Source: Caulobacter sp. UNC358MFTsu5.1
Lineage (GTDB): Bacteria; Pseudomonadota; Alphaproteobacteria; Caulobacterales; Caulobacteraceae
Assembly: GCF_000712075.1 (NCBI RefSeq)
Contig: NZ_JONW01000005.1
Location: 501,001-565,000, forward strand
Length of the DNA: 64,000 nucleotides
Reading direction: 5' to 3'
Part shown: piece after piece, positions 34,414-44,325 of the stretch
Numbering within the stretch: the stretch's first letter is position 1
How the letters are laid out: the number at the start of each line of letters is the position of its first letter
Program-made: the position numbers and the translations under genes
The notes under the pieces: model-generated
Told to the model about the DNA's origin: nothing
Seen by the model: the letters and a program-made list of their open reading frames with translations, nothing else
The model's database searches: none

Positions 34414-35303
34414 GAGCGCACCCCCACGGCCTTGGCCATGAGGCCGGCGCTGGCGACTTCGCGCTCGGCCTGGGTGAAGCCGTAGGCCGGGACGATCTCG
34501 CCGGCGCGGTCGCTGATGGCGTCCCACTGACGGATCACCTGCTCGCCCGCGTCGGCGCCGCCGCCGATGTAGCGGCCGTCGGTCATGGTGACGTTGGCCG
34601 TCGCGAAGTGGCCGGCGCCGGCGCACAGGATGGCGCGGGTCGGGGCGTCGTCATGGACCAGGGCCAGCAGGCCCGGGCTGACCAGGGCGGGGTTCAGGCG
34701 CTCCAGGCTCTCTTCCGACAGCACGCCCTCGGTCATGCCTGTGGCGGCCGTGGGGGCCAGGCAGTTGACCCGCACGCCGTACTTCTCGCCCTCGATGGCC
34801 AGGGTCTGCATCAGGCCGACCAGCGCCATCTTGGCGGCGCCGTAGTTGGCCTGGCCGAAGTTGCCGTAGAGGCCCGACGACGAGGTCGTCATCACGATGC
34901 GGCCGTAGCCCTGCTCGCGCATCGTCTCCCACACGGCCTTGGCGCAGACCGCCGCGCCCATCAGGTGGACGTCGACCACCAGGCGGAAGTCGGCCAGGTC
35001 CATCTTGGCGAAGCTCTTGTCGCGCAGGATGCCGGCGTTGCTGATCAGGATGTCGATCCGGCCCCATACGGCCTTGGCCCGCGCGACCATGGCGCCGACG
35101 GCGGCCTCGTCGGTCACCGAGGCGGCGACCCCGATCGCCTCGCCCCCGGCGGCGACGATCTCGGCGGCCACGCGGTCGGCGGCCTCCTGGGTCAGGTCGT
35201 TGACCGCCACCTTGGCGCCCTGGCTGGCCAGGTACAGCGCATGGGCGCGGCCCAAGCCGCCGCCCGCACCGGTTACGATCGCGACGCGTCCTTGCAGCAA
35301 CAT
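34410..35303 (-). CDS. Short-chain dehydrogenase, MFE-2-like 3-hydroxyacyl-CoA type
   Basis: 297 residues. NAD(P) motif [17 protein letters not shown] motif [11 protein letters not shown], and catalytic Ser-Tyr-Lys ([23 protein letters not shown]). The GGLGRAHAL and RDKSFAKM wording is typical of the (3R)-hydroxyacyl-CoA dehydrogenase domain of peroxisomal multifunctional enzyme 2. About 60 residues extend past the usual SDR core. It is coupled to the thiolase downstream and preceded by an AT-rich promoter region. Confidence 0.9.
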   Translation of the reverse strand: MLLQGRVAIVTGAGGGLGRAHALYLASQGAKVAVNDLTQEAADRVAAEIVAAGGEAIGVAASVTDEAAVGAMVARAKAVWGRIDILISNAGILRDKSFAKMDLADFRLVVDVHLMGAAVCAKAVWETMREQGYGRIVMTTSSSGLYGNFGQANYGAAKMALVGLMQTLAIEGEKYGVRVNCLAPTAATGMTEGVLSEESLERLNPALVSPGLLALVHDDAPTRAILCAGAGHFATANVTMTDGRYIGGGADAGEQVIRQWDAISDRAGEIVPAYGFTQAEREVASAGLMAKAVGVRS

Positions 35304-35409
35304 CGAATTGTCTCCCCGACTTGGCGAACTCCCGTTCGCATTCGTTTATTCTGATGTTAGTGAGTATATTATGCTGCAGCGCAGCTTCGCAAGTGCGAAG
35401 GCCGCGTCC
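35304..35409 (-). promoter_or_regulatory. AT-rich promoter region of the SDR-thiolase pair
   Basis: The segment 35340-35375 is far less G+C-rich than its surroundings. It contains GTTAGTGA (35356-35363), which matches seven of eight bases of one half of the dyad upstream of the TonB receptor gene at 51613-51640. The second half is not conserved. Confidence 0.45.
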
Positions 35410-36996
<1,587 letters not shown>

Positions 36997-37021
36997 CGAA
37001 GCTGGTTGTCGGCCCGGAGGG

Positions 37022-38704
37022 TCAGCGGCATTGGGGCGTCGCGGCGGGAAGCGGCGGCGCCAGGATGCCGACGTTCCAGTTCCACGGCGTGTCGCCCTGG
37101 GCCCGGCGGCGGCACATGACGGTTTCGTTCAGTTCGTACATGCCCGGCCGCAGGTGGACGCCCGGCTGGGGCGTCTCGGCGAAGGCCATGTAGGCGCGGT
37201 CCTTGCCGTACGGCTTCCAGGCGGGCTCGCCGGCCGCCTTGGGAACGCCGTCGCGGGCGAACGAGGCCCAGTACTGCGTCATGGCCGCCGACAGCTTGGC
37301 CTCGGCGGGCGTGTCCGGGTTCTTCGGCCAGGCCGGCGGCGTCGTGCTGGCCGTGCCGAAGACGTAGGGGATCTCGCTGGCGTGGAAGCCGTGCAGCCCC
37401 GCCGCGTCGGCCGCCGGATAGCCGTGGTCGAACAGGTAGAAGTAGCCGGGCTGGCCGATCGCCGTCTGCTTGGCCGCCAGCCGCTCGGCCGTCCAGCCGT
37501 AGAGGGCGTCGCGCGGGACCAGCAGCATGGTCTCGGCCAGGTCGGCGGACGGATACAGCCGCAGGAACTCATCGGCCTGGTCGCCGTAGCGCTCGCGGAT
37601 CGTCTTCTCGTAGGTCGCCGCGTCGGCGGGCGGCGGCGGGGCCAGGAAGCGCAGCGAGCGGATCTCGCCGCTGTTGAAGCCGGCCAGGACCGGCACGTGG
37701 GCCTGCTCGCCGCGGTCGAAGGCGTCGACCAGCTGGCTGGGCAGCACCTTGCCGTCGACGGCGCCGAAGGTCTGGAAGCCCACCGCCAGCGATTGGGTGG
37801 TCAGGGTCTCGGCGTCCATGGCCCGCAGGTCGGCCAGGCTCTTGGCGCCCAGCTTCCCGGCCGTGGCCGCGCCCATGGCCTCGGCCGGGACGTGGCCGTA
37901 CTTCGGTTCGCGCAACGGCGGCGTCGAGACCATGTAGGCGCTCTGGGCGATCGCCTTCTGGAACAGGCCGCGGGCCGGCGGCGAGGCCATCAGGTACATC
38001 ACGCTGAGGCCGCCCGCCGACTCCCCAGCGATGGTGACGTTCGAGGCGTCGCCGCCGAACGCGGCGATATTGGCCTTCACCCACTTCAGGGCGGCGATCT
38101 GGTCCAGCAGGCCGTAATTGCCCGAGACTTGGTCGGGCGACTCCGCGCTGAGCTCGGGGTGGGCCATGTAGCCCAGGACGCCGAGGCGGTAGTTGATCGA
38201 GACGACGATCAGGCCCTGCTTGGCCAGGGCCGTCCCGTCGTACATGCTCTCGCTGCTGGCCCCGCCGATCAGCGAGCCGCCGTGGATCCAGACCAGCACC
38301 GGGGCCTTCTTGGCGTTGTCGGGGGCCCAGATGTTCAGCGACAGGCAGTCCTCGCTCATCGCCTTGAGGGTCGAGCTGTAGATGCCGCCGGGACGGGGCT
38401 TGGGCTGGTAGCAGACCGGACCGAAGTCCAGGGCGTCGCGCACGCCGCTCCAGGCCGGGGCGGCGACCGGCGGCTTCCAGCGCAGCGCGCCGACCGGGGC
38501 GGCGGCGTAGGGCACGCCCTTGAACACCCGCAGGCCGTCCTGCTCGACGCCGCGCAACGCCCCGGCCGGCGCCTGGACGACGGGCGCGGCCGCCAGGGCG
38601 GGCGCCGCGAAGGTCGAAAGGGGAGCCGAAAGCGCGAGGACCGAAAGCACGGGGACCAGAGCGCGGCGGACGCGCGAACCCATGGACCTTTTCCCAGCCT
38701 GCAT
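37022..38704 (-). CDS. Secreted type-B carboxylesterase
   Basis: 560 residues with a signal peptide (to about APALAAA). The carboxylesterase/lipase type-B signature is complete: EDCLSLNIWAP, oxyanion hole WIHGGS, and the nucleophile elbow IAGESAGGLSV. The histidine lies in GFHASEIPYVFG. GGGAGGAAAC precedes the ATG. It is transcribed divergently from the MFS gene, with a dyad operator between them, and runs into the acyl-CoA ligase gene, so it probably releases the acid the ligase activates. Periplasmic or surface location is expected. Confidence 0.93.
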   Translation of the reverse strand: MQAGKRSMGSRVRRALVPVLSVLALSAPLSTFAAPALAAAPVVQAPAGALRGVEQDGLRVFKGVPYAAAPVGALRWKPPVAAPAWSGVRDALDFGPVCYQPKPRPGGIYSSTLKAMSEDCLSLNIWAPDNAKKAPVLVWIHGGSLIGGASSESMYDGTALAKQGLIVVSINYRLGVLGYMAHPELSAESPDQVSGNYGLLDQIAALKWVKANIAAFGGDASNVTIAGESAGGLSVMYLMASPPARGLFQKAIAQSAYMVSTPPLREPKYGHVPAEAMGAATAGKLGAKSLADLRAMDAETLTTQSLAVGFQTFGAVDGKVLPSQLVDAFDRGEQAHVPVLAGFNSGEIRSLRFLAPPPPADAATYEKTIRERYGDQADEFLRLYPSADLAETMLLVPRDALYGWTAERLAAKQTAIGQPGYFYLFDHGYPAADAAGLHGFHASEIPYVFGTASTTPPAWPKNPDTPAEAKLSAAMTQYWASFARDGVPKAAGEPAWKPYGKDRAYMAFAETPQPGVHLRPGMYELNETVMCRRRAQGDTPWNWNVGILAPPLPAATPQCR

Positions 38705-38788
38705 GATGTTTCCTCCCCGTTTCAGGCGTCGATCCTTGGCGCCGACGCTGCGACCCAGCGTGCCCGACGAGTCCGCCCGCTGTCAATG

Positions 38789-38808
38789 TTCACTCTCATG
38801 CGTGTGAA
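38789..38808. promoter_or_regulatory. Candidate TetR operator between esterase and MFS genes
   Basis: TTCACTCTCATGCGTGTGAA is a 20-base dyad; the two halves agree at eight of ten positions. The related TTCACTC-N6 arrangement recurs at 41135-41154 upstream of the TonB receptor gene. Its place between divergent genes suits a single repressor controlling both. Confidence 0.55.
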
Positions 38809-38883
38809 CTTGATCTTCGATCCCTTTTGAGCGCATGCTCGGGGAAAGCCAAGCTCGAAAAACGGCGGCTGGGAGGAAACCTT

Positions 38884-38970
38884 TTGAAGATCACCCGTGC
38901 AACGCGTGGCGGCCCCGTCCGCGCGCCCCAGGTCCAGGTGGGCCGACGACGCCCGGCGGTCGGCCGATGA
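38884..38970 (+). CDS. Putative 28-codon leader ORF coupled to the MFS gene
   Basis: GGGAGGAAAC at 38871-38880 is the best ribosome site in the region, and the nearest start at proper distance is the TTG at 38884. It opens a 28-codon frame (starting MKITRATRGG, very arginine-rich) whose TGA overlaps the ATG of the MFS gene as ATGA. The MFS start itself has no ribosome site. This suggests the MFS gene is translated by coupling to the leader; no homologue is recognisable. Confidence 0.5.
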   Translation: MKITRATRGGPVRAPQVQVGRRRPAVGR

Positions 38971-40298
38971 GCGTTTCGCCCTCCCCCCGCCAGATCGACG
39001 AGCCCGCGCGCCCGACCGCCGTCGGCGGCCGCGCCTGGATCGTCCTGGCCGTTCTGTGGTTCGTCTATGTGCTGAACTTCCTGGACCGGCAGCTGATGTC
39101 GATCCTGGCCAAGCCGATCCAGGACAGCCTGCACGTCACCGACGGCCAGCTGGGCCTGATCGGCGGCCTCTATTTCGCGATGTTCTACTGCTTCATCGCC
39201 ATCCCGGTGGGCTGGCTGGCCGACCGCACCAACCGCGTGGCGGTGCTGTCCCTGGCCTGCGGCATCTGGAGCGCGGCGACGGCGGCCTGCGGGTTCTCGG
39301 CCAACTACGCGCAGTTCGCCGTGTCGCGGATGACGGTCGGCTTCGGCGAGGCCGGCGGCGTGCCGCCCTCCTACGCCATCATCTCCGACTACTTCCCGCC
39401 GGGCCGGCGCGGCACGGCGCTGGGCATCTACAATCTGGGCCCGCCGATCGGGGCGGCGCTGGGCATCGCCTTCGGCGCGGCGATCGCGGCGGCCTTCGAC
39501 TGGCGCCACGCCTTCATCGTGCTGGGCGTGATCGGCGTCGTGACGGCGGCCATCCTGCCGTTCGTCGTCAAGGAGCCGCCGCGCGGCGGTCTGGACGGCG
39601 CGGCCGGCGCGGCTCCCGTGAAGGCCGGCTTCTGGTCGACGCTGAAGATGTTCTTCTCGCGCCCGACCCTGGTGCTGGCCGCCCTGGGCAGCGGGGCGAC
39701 CCAGTTCGTCACCTACGGCCTGGGCAACTTCACCACCCTGTTCCTGATGCGCGAGAAGGGCATGGCCCTGCACGACGTGGCGCTGTGGTACGCCCTGGTG
39801 GTGGGGATCGGCATGAGCGCCGGGATCTTCGTCTCCGGCCGGGTGATCGACCGCTTCACCCAGAAGTCCAAGGTCGCCTACGCCATGGCGCCGGTCATCT
39901 CGCTGACCCTGGCCATCCCCTTCTATATCGGCTTCGTCTGGGCCCCGACCTGGCCCCTGGCCCTGGCCTTCCTGTGCGGCCCGACCTTCCTGAACTACTT
40001 CTACCTGTCGTCGGCCGTGACCCTGGTGCAGCAGGAGGTGCGGCCCGAGCAGCGGGTGATGTCCGGCGCCCTGCTGCTGCTGGTGATGAACTTCATCGGC
40101 CTGGGCCTTGGCCCGACCTATGTGGGCGCGGCCAGCGACTTCTTCCGCGCCAGCCATCCGCACAACTCGCTGCAGATGGCGCTCTACACCCTGGTGCCGT
40201 TCTACGTGCTGGCGGTGGCGCTCTTCCTGTGGCTGGCCCGCATCTTCGCCCGAAACGAACGCGAAGAACGGGCCGGCGGGGCCGTGGGGGCGGCCTGA
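38967..40298 (+). CDS. MFS transporter of the catabolic island
   Basis: 443 residues and 12 predicted membrane helices. The first helix carries YVLNFLDRQLMSILAKPIQ, and motif A is GWLADRTNRVAV; this resembles the spinster-like MFS carriers common beside TonB receptors and esterases in sphingomonads and caulobacters. The start is the ATG at 38967; no upstream in-frame start uses the strong ribosome site at 38871. It is convergent with the TetR gene, 13 bases apart. It probably moves the island's substrate or its cleavage product across the inner membrane. Confidence 0.9.
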   Translation: MSVSPSPRQIDEPARPTAVGGRAWIVLAVLWFVYVLNFLDRQLMSILAKPIQDSLHVTDGQLGLIGGLYFAMFYCFIAIPVGWLADRTNRVAVLSLACGIWSAATAACGFSANYAQFAVSRMTVGFGEAGGVPPSYAIISDYFPPGRRGTALGIYNLGPPIGAALGIAFGAAIAAAFDWRHAFIVLGVIGVVTAAILPFVVKEPPRGGLDGAAGAAPVKAGFWSTLKMFFSRPTLVLAALGSGATQFVTYGLGNFTTLFLMREKGMALHDVALWYALVVGIGMSAGIFVSGRVIDRFTQKSKVAYAMAPVISLTLAIPFYIGFVWAPTWPLALAFLCGPTFLNYFYLSSAVTLVQQEVRPEQRVMSGALLLLVMNFIGLGLGPTYVGAASDFFRASHPHNSLQMALYTLVPFYVLAVALFLWLARIFARNEREERAGGAVGAA

Positions 40299-40311
40299 CG
40301 GTGCGCGGGCT

Positions 40312-40989
40312 TCACGCCTTCAGGGCGATGAAGCCCGCCGCCATGAACCGGGCGATGCGCTTCTTGACCGCCGGGAAGTCGTCGGAATGGCAGCACCCGC
40401 TGGACAGCCGGTCGATCCGGCCCGTCCGCGCCAGGGTGTTCATCAGCGCGCCGCTGACGAAATGATAGCCCCAGAAGATCTCCTCCTCGTCGTAGCTGGG
40501 CAGGGCCCGCTTGAGGATGCCGACCAGCTTCAGCACGACCGGATCGAAGTGCTCGTCCATCAGGGCCGCGCCCTCGGGGGTGTTGCTGACCCGGGCGCAG
40601 AAGGCGGCGTAGTTCATCCAGTGCTCGCCGCCCTCGTAATAGAGGTCGAGGTCCGTATCGAGGAAGGCGTGCAGCGCGCCTTCGACCGTGGGCTGGTCGC
40701 CCGCCGCCCGCTCGTACTCCTCCAGGGCCACCATCCGCCGCCCGGACGTCACCCCGGCGCGGCGCGCGAACACCGCCTCGAACAGGTTCACCTTGTCCTT
40801 GAAGTAGTAGTTCAGCAGCGTCGTGTGGATGCCCACCCGCTGGGCCACGTCGCGCAGGGTCACGCCGTAGAGGCCGTTGCGCGAGAACAGGTACTCGGCC
40901 GCGTCCAGGATCTGCTCCAGGCTCTGGGCGCGTTGCTCGGCCTTGGTGCGCCGCCCCGCCTTGATCTCCTCAGCCGTCGCTCCCGCCAA
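40312..40989 (-). CDS. TetR-family regulator, copy 1
   Basis: 225 residues. The N-terminal helix-turn-helix is EQILDAAEYLFSRNGLYGVTLRDVAQRVGIHTTLLNYYF. The C-terminal ligand domain shares FWGYHFVSGA and ARFMAAGF blocks with the second TetR at 48403-49119, so the two are paralogues. The start is TTG at 40987-40989, supported by AGGAGG five bases upstream. It is divergent from the TonB receptor gene and convergent with the MFS gene; candidate operators lie on both sides. Confidence 0.92.
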   Translation of the reverse strand: MAGATAEEIKAGRRTKAEQRAQSLEQILDAAEYLFSRNGLYGVTLRDVAQRVGIHTTLLNYYFKDKVNLFEAVFARRAGVTSGRRMVALEEYERAAGDQPTVEGALHAFLDTDLDLYYEGGEHWMNYAAFCARVSNTPEGAALMDEHFDPVVLKLVGILKRALPSYDEEEIFWGYHFVSGALMNTLARTGRIDRLSSGCCHSDDFPAVKKRIARFMAAGFIALKA

Positions 40990-41105
40990 CCCGTCCTCCT
41001 GGTCCCAGCCCCCGCCTAGTCGGGGCCGGACGCGCTCGTGTCAATGTTCCCATAACGGCAACGCCTCGCCGTCGATCTACGACCATTTCTTCAAATGATC
41101 CCCGA

Positions 41106-41130
41106 TTGACACCGCTGCAACAAATATAGC
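41106..41130 (+). promoter_or_regulatory. Likely promoter of the TonB receptor gene at 41191
   Basis: TTGACA (41106-41111) followed after 13 bases by TATAGC (41125-41130). The short spacing resembles caulobacter housekeeping promoters. The operator-like TTCACTC dyad begins five bases downstream, where a repressor would block polymerase. Confidence 0.45.
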
Positions 41131-41134
41131 AACG

Positions 41135-41154
41135 TTCACTCTTGTGAGAATGAG
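41135..41154. promoter_or_regulatory. Candidate TetR operator upstream of the TonB receptor gene
   Basis: TTCACTCTTGTGAGAATGAG has the same left half (TTCACTC) and six-base spacer as the site at 38789-38808; its right half matches five of seven positions in the dyad. It lies 37-56 bases before the receptor start codon. Confidence 0.5.
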
Positions 41155-41190
41155 CGTCTGAGAGACTCATTCCCGAGGGGAGAACGCCAC

Positions 41191-44100
41191 ATGAAAATCG
41201 GGCTTACGAGCGTGTCCGGCCTCGCGCTGCTGATCGGGATTTCCGGTCTGGCGTCGCCGGCCTGGTCCCAGGACGCGCCGCCTTCGTCGGAGAAGGCCAC
41301 CCAGGTCGAGGAAATCGTCGTCACCGGCTCCAACATCCGGGGCTCGGCGCTGGACGCCGCCCTCCCCGTCGAGGTCTATTCGCAGCAGGCGCTGGAGAAG
41401 CAGGGCTCGCCGTCGGCCCTGGAGTTCGCCAAGAGCCTGACCATCTCGGGCCCGACCACCGGCGAGTCCTACTATTTCGGCGGCCCCGCCCTGGTGGGCT
41501 CGGTGAACTACAACCTGCGCGGCCTGGGCGCGGACAAGACGCTGATCCTGCTGAATGGCCGGCGGATGAACCAGAACACCGCCAACATGCCGTCGATCGC
41601 CCTGGCGCGCACCGAGATTCTCAAGGACGGCGCCGCCGTGATCTACGGCGCCGACGCCACCGGCGGCGTCGTCAACTTCATCACCCGCGACCGCTTCGTC
41701 GGCCTCGAGGCGCAAGGCCAGTACAAGTACATCGACGGCTCCAAAGGCGACTATTCGGTCGGCGTGATGGGCGGCATCGGCGAGGACAAGGTCAACCTGC
41801 TGGTCTCGGCCGAGTACGAGCACCGCTCGCGCCTGAACACCATGGAGCGCGAGTTCACCAAGGCCTCGCTGAAGCCGGGGCCTGGCTACAATCCCGCGCC
41901 GTGGTCCACCCTGACCAACCTGACCGGCTGGATTCCGCGCGGCGCCCTGCCGGCCGTTCCCAGCGCCACCGACACCGGCGAATGGGGCCCGGCCGTGGGC
42001 GGCATCGTCTCGGACTTCACCGCCGCCAGCTGCGCGGCGGTCGGCGGCCGCTACGACAACAACTTCACCTGCGCCTACAACTACATCCCCTACTACCGGC
42101 TGGTGGAGAACCAGGACACCTATCGGCTCTACGCCCAGCTGAAGGCCGACATCAGCGACTCGATGAAGTTCCACATGGACGCGTCGTACGGCCGGGTGAC
42201 CCTGCCCCAGGTGATGGGATCGCCGGCCCAGCCGGTGTCGCGCGGCCCGGCCCTGGCGACGGGCGCCGTCAACCAGTTTTACGTGCCGATCAGCAACCCG
42301 TTCGCGGCCGAATTCGCCGCCCGGAACGGCATCGTCGGCGCCCAGGGCTTCACGCCGGTGACCTATCGCCTCTTCGGCCACGGCGGCAATCCGTACTATT
42401 CGGGCGGCGACGGCTTCGGCGTGGCCGACCGCATCGACAACAAGGTCTGGCGCATCTCGGGCGGGATCAACGGCGACCTGGGCGACCTGGCCCCGTTCGC
42501 CAAGAAGGTCGGCTACGACTTCGCCCTGACCTATAACGACGCCTACAACTACAACACCCACGCCGACACCATCGGCTTCCGCCTGCAGGAAGCCCTGAAC
42601 GGCTTCGGCGGCCCCAACTGCCACGCCACCGACCTGGACCCGGCCCGCTTCGGCACCCAGAACGCGGCCGCCGCCGGCAAGAACGGCTGCCTGTACTGGA
42701 ACCCCTTCTCCAGCTCGTTCAAGGGCCAGCCGGTCCTGGGGCTCTCCAACCCCAACTACGTCGCCGGCGACGAGAACCCCAAGGACCTGGCCCTGTGGAT
42801 GTTCGATCCGCGCGCCGTCGAGACGCTCAGCCACAACTTCACGGCCGACCTGGTGTTCAACGGCCAGTCGGGCCTGAAGCTGCCCGGCGGCGAGATCGGC
42901 TGGGCCCTCGGCGCCCAGTACCGGTCGCTGGCCAACCGCGTGAACGTGCCCAGCGCCTTCAACAACGGCTCGGTCCAGTGCGAGTGGCCGACCAACACCA
43001 CCAGCGCCAACGGCGCGGGCTCGGGCAATCTCAGCCCCACGCCGACGCCGACCACCGACCCGAACTTCCGCGGCTGCACGCCCGACGCGCCGGGCCCGTT
43101 CGTCCTGTTCGCCCCGACCCTGCCGTCGCAGGCCGAGCAGAGCCAGTACTCGCTGTTCGGCGAGCTGCAGGTGCCGCTGTTCTCGAACGTCGACATCCAG
43201 CTGGCCGCCCGCAAGGAGAAGTTCTCCAACGACCTGGGCGCGACGGTCTACAAGGTGTCAGGCAAGTGGAACGTCTGGGGTCCCCTGACCCTGCGCGGTT
43301 CGTACGGCACCAACTACCAGACCCCGCCGCTGGGCGTGACGCCGGGCGCCATCACGGTGGCCGCGCGGACCTACACGGTCGCCGCCAGCAACTGGCTGGC
43401 CGCCCAGTTCATCACCGACGCCGACCTCAAGCCCGAGACCGCCAAGACCTCGAACCTCGGCGCGATCTGGCAGAGCCGCGGCTTCGCCGACGACCACAAG
43501 TTCCGCCTGATCGTCGACTATTTCGACATCAAGACGAAGGACCAGATCGGCCAGGTCGCCGACCCGAACCAGATCGCCAGCCTGGTGTTCAACGGCGCGG
43601 GCGGCACGATCACCACCTGCGATCCGGCCAAGCAACCGCTGCTGGCGCGCATCACCTTCAACGCCGGTTGCGTGGTCGGGATGAGCGGCGTCGGGACCTT
43701 CTCGGCGGTGTCCACCCGCTACGGCAACGGGCCGGGCCAGACCACCAAGGGCTTCGACATCCAGGCCAACTACGGCCTGCCGGTCGGCCCGGGCGATCTG
43801 GACGTCAACCTGACCGCCACCCGGGTGACCGAGCTGCGGACCGGGGCCACCACCCTGGACGGCGTGACGATCTCGACCGGCGACGACCGGCTGGGCACGC
43901 TGAACTTCGCCACCTTCGCCCAGGCCGCCCCGAAGTGGCGCGCCAACCTCGGCGTCAACTACGGCCTGGGCCGCCAGAACTTCCGCCTGGGCGTCAACTT
44001 CGTCTCGGCCGTCAAGGACGAGCGGGCCGGCGTGCAGTACGGCGAGGACGGCGAGAACTGGATCACCACCGACTTCACCTACCGCGTGGAGCTGGCCGGC

Positions 44101-44238
44101 GACATGGCCCTGACCCTGACGGCGGCCAACATCTTCGACCGCGATCCCCCGCCCGCCCAGGAAGAGTTCGGCTACGACCCGTGGACCGGCAACCCGCTGG
44201 GCCGGACCTTCGAAATCGGCCTCAAGAAGAGCTTCTAA
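41191..44238 (+). CDS. TonB-dependent receptor of the catabolic island (first)
   Basis: 1015 residues. After a signal peptide (to SPAWSQ) is the TonB box VEEIVVTGSNIRG, then the plug (LRGLGADKTLILLNGRRMN, IPSIAL-like PSIALARTEILKDGAAVIYGADATGGVVN) and a long barrel ending in FEIGLKKSF. This is the large receptor type without an STN domain. GAGGGGAG precedes the ATG. An intrinsic terminator follows, then the GH1 glycosidase gene. Its position beside the TetR and GH1 genes suggests import of a glycosylated substrate; the substrate is unknown. Confidence 0.95.
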   Translation: MKIGLTSVSGLALLIGISGLASPAWSQDAPPSSEKATQVEEIVVTGSNIRGSALDAALPVEVYSQQALEKQGSPSALEFAKSLTISGPTTGESYYFGGPALVGSVNYNLRGLGADKTLILLNGRRMNQNTANMPSIALARTEILKDGAAVIYGADATGGVVNFITRDRFVGLEAQGQYKYIDGSKGDYSVGVMGGIGEDKVNLLVSAEYEHRSRLNTMEREFTKASLKPGPGYNPAPWSTLTNLTGWIPRGALPAVPSATDTGEWGPAVGGIVSDFTAASCAAVGGRYDNNFTCAYNYIPYYRLVENQDTYRLYAQLKADISDSMKFHMDASYGRVTLPQVMGSPAQPVSRGPALATGAVNQFYVPISNPFAAEFAARNGIVGAQGFTPVTYRLFGHGGNPYYSGGDGFGVADRIDNKVWRISGGINGDLGDLAPFAKKVGYDFALTYNDAYNYNTHADTIGFRLQEALNGFGGPNCHATDLDPARFGTQNAAAAGKNGCLYWNPFSSSFKGQPVLGLSNPNYVAGDENPKDLALWMFDPRAVETLSHNFTADLVFNGQSGLKLPGGEIGWALGAQYRSLANRVNVPSAFNNGSVQCEWPTNTTSANGAGSGNLSPTPTPTTDPNFRGCTPDAPGPFVLFAPTLPSQAEQSQYSLFGELQVPLFSNVDIQLAARKEKFSNDLGATVYKVSGKWNVWGPLTLRGSYGTNYQTPPLGVTPGAITVAARTYTVAASNWLAAQFITDADLKPETAKTSNLGAIWQSRGFADDHKFRLIVDYFDIKTKDQIGQVADPNQIASLVFNGAGGTITTCDPAKQPLLARITFNAGCVVGMSGVGTFSAVSTRYGNGPGQTTKGFDIQANYGLPVGPGDLDVNLTATRVTELRTGATTLDGVTISTGDDRLGTLNFATFAQAAPKWRANLGVNYGLGRQNFRLGVNFVSAVKDERAGVQYGEDGENWITTDFTYRVELAGDMALTLTAANIFDRDPPPAQEEFGYDPWTGNPLGRTFEIGLKKSF

Positions 44239-44253
44239 GTTCCTTCCTCCCTC

Positions 44254-44290
44254 GGGGCGGGCGTCACGGCGCCCGCCCCTTTTTCTTTTT
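44254..44290 (+). terminator. Intrinsic terminator after the TonB receptor gene
   Basis: GGGGCGGGCG (44254-44263) and CGCCCGCCCC (44270-44279) form a perfect ten-base-pair stem with loop TCACGG, followed by TTTTTCTTTTT. It lies 15 bases after the receptor stop codon. Confidence 0.93.
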
Positions 44291-44325
44291 CAGCGTACGA
44301 TCCGAACAAACAGGGGGAGACGACC

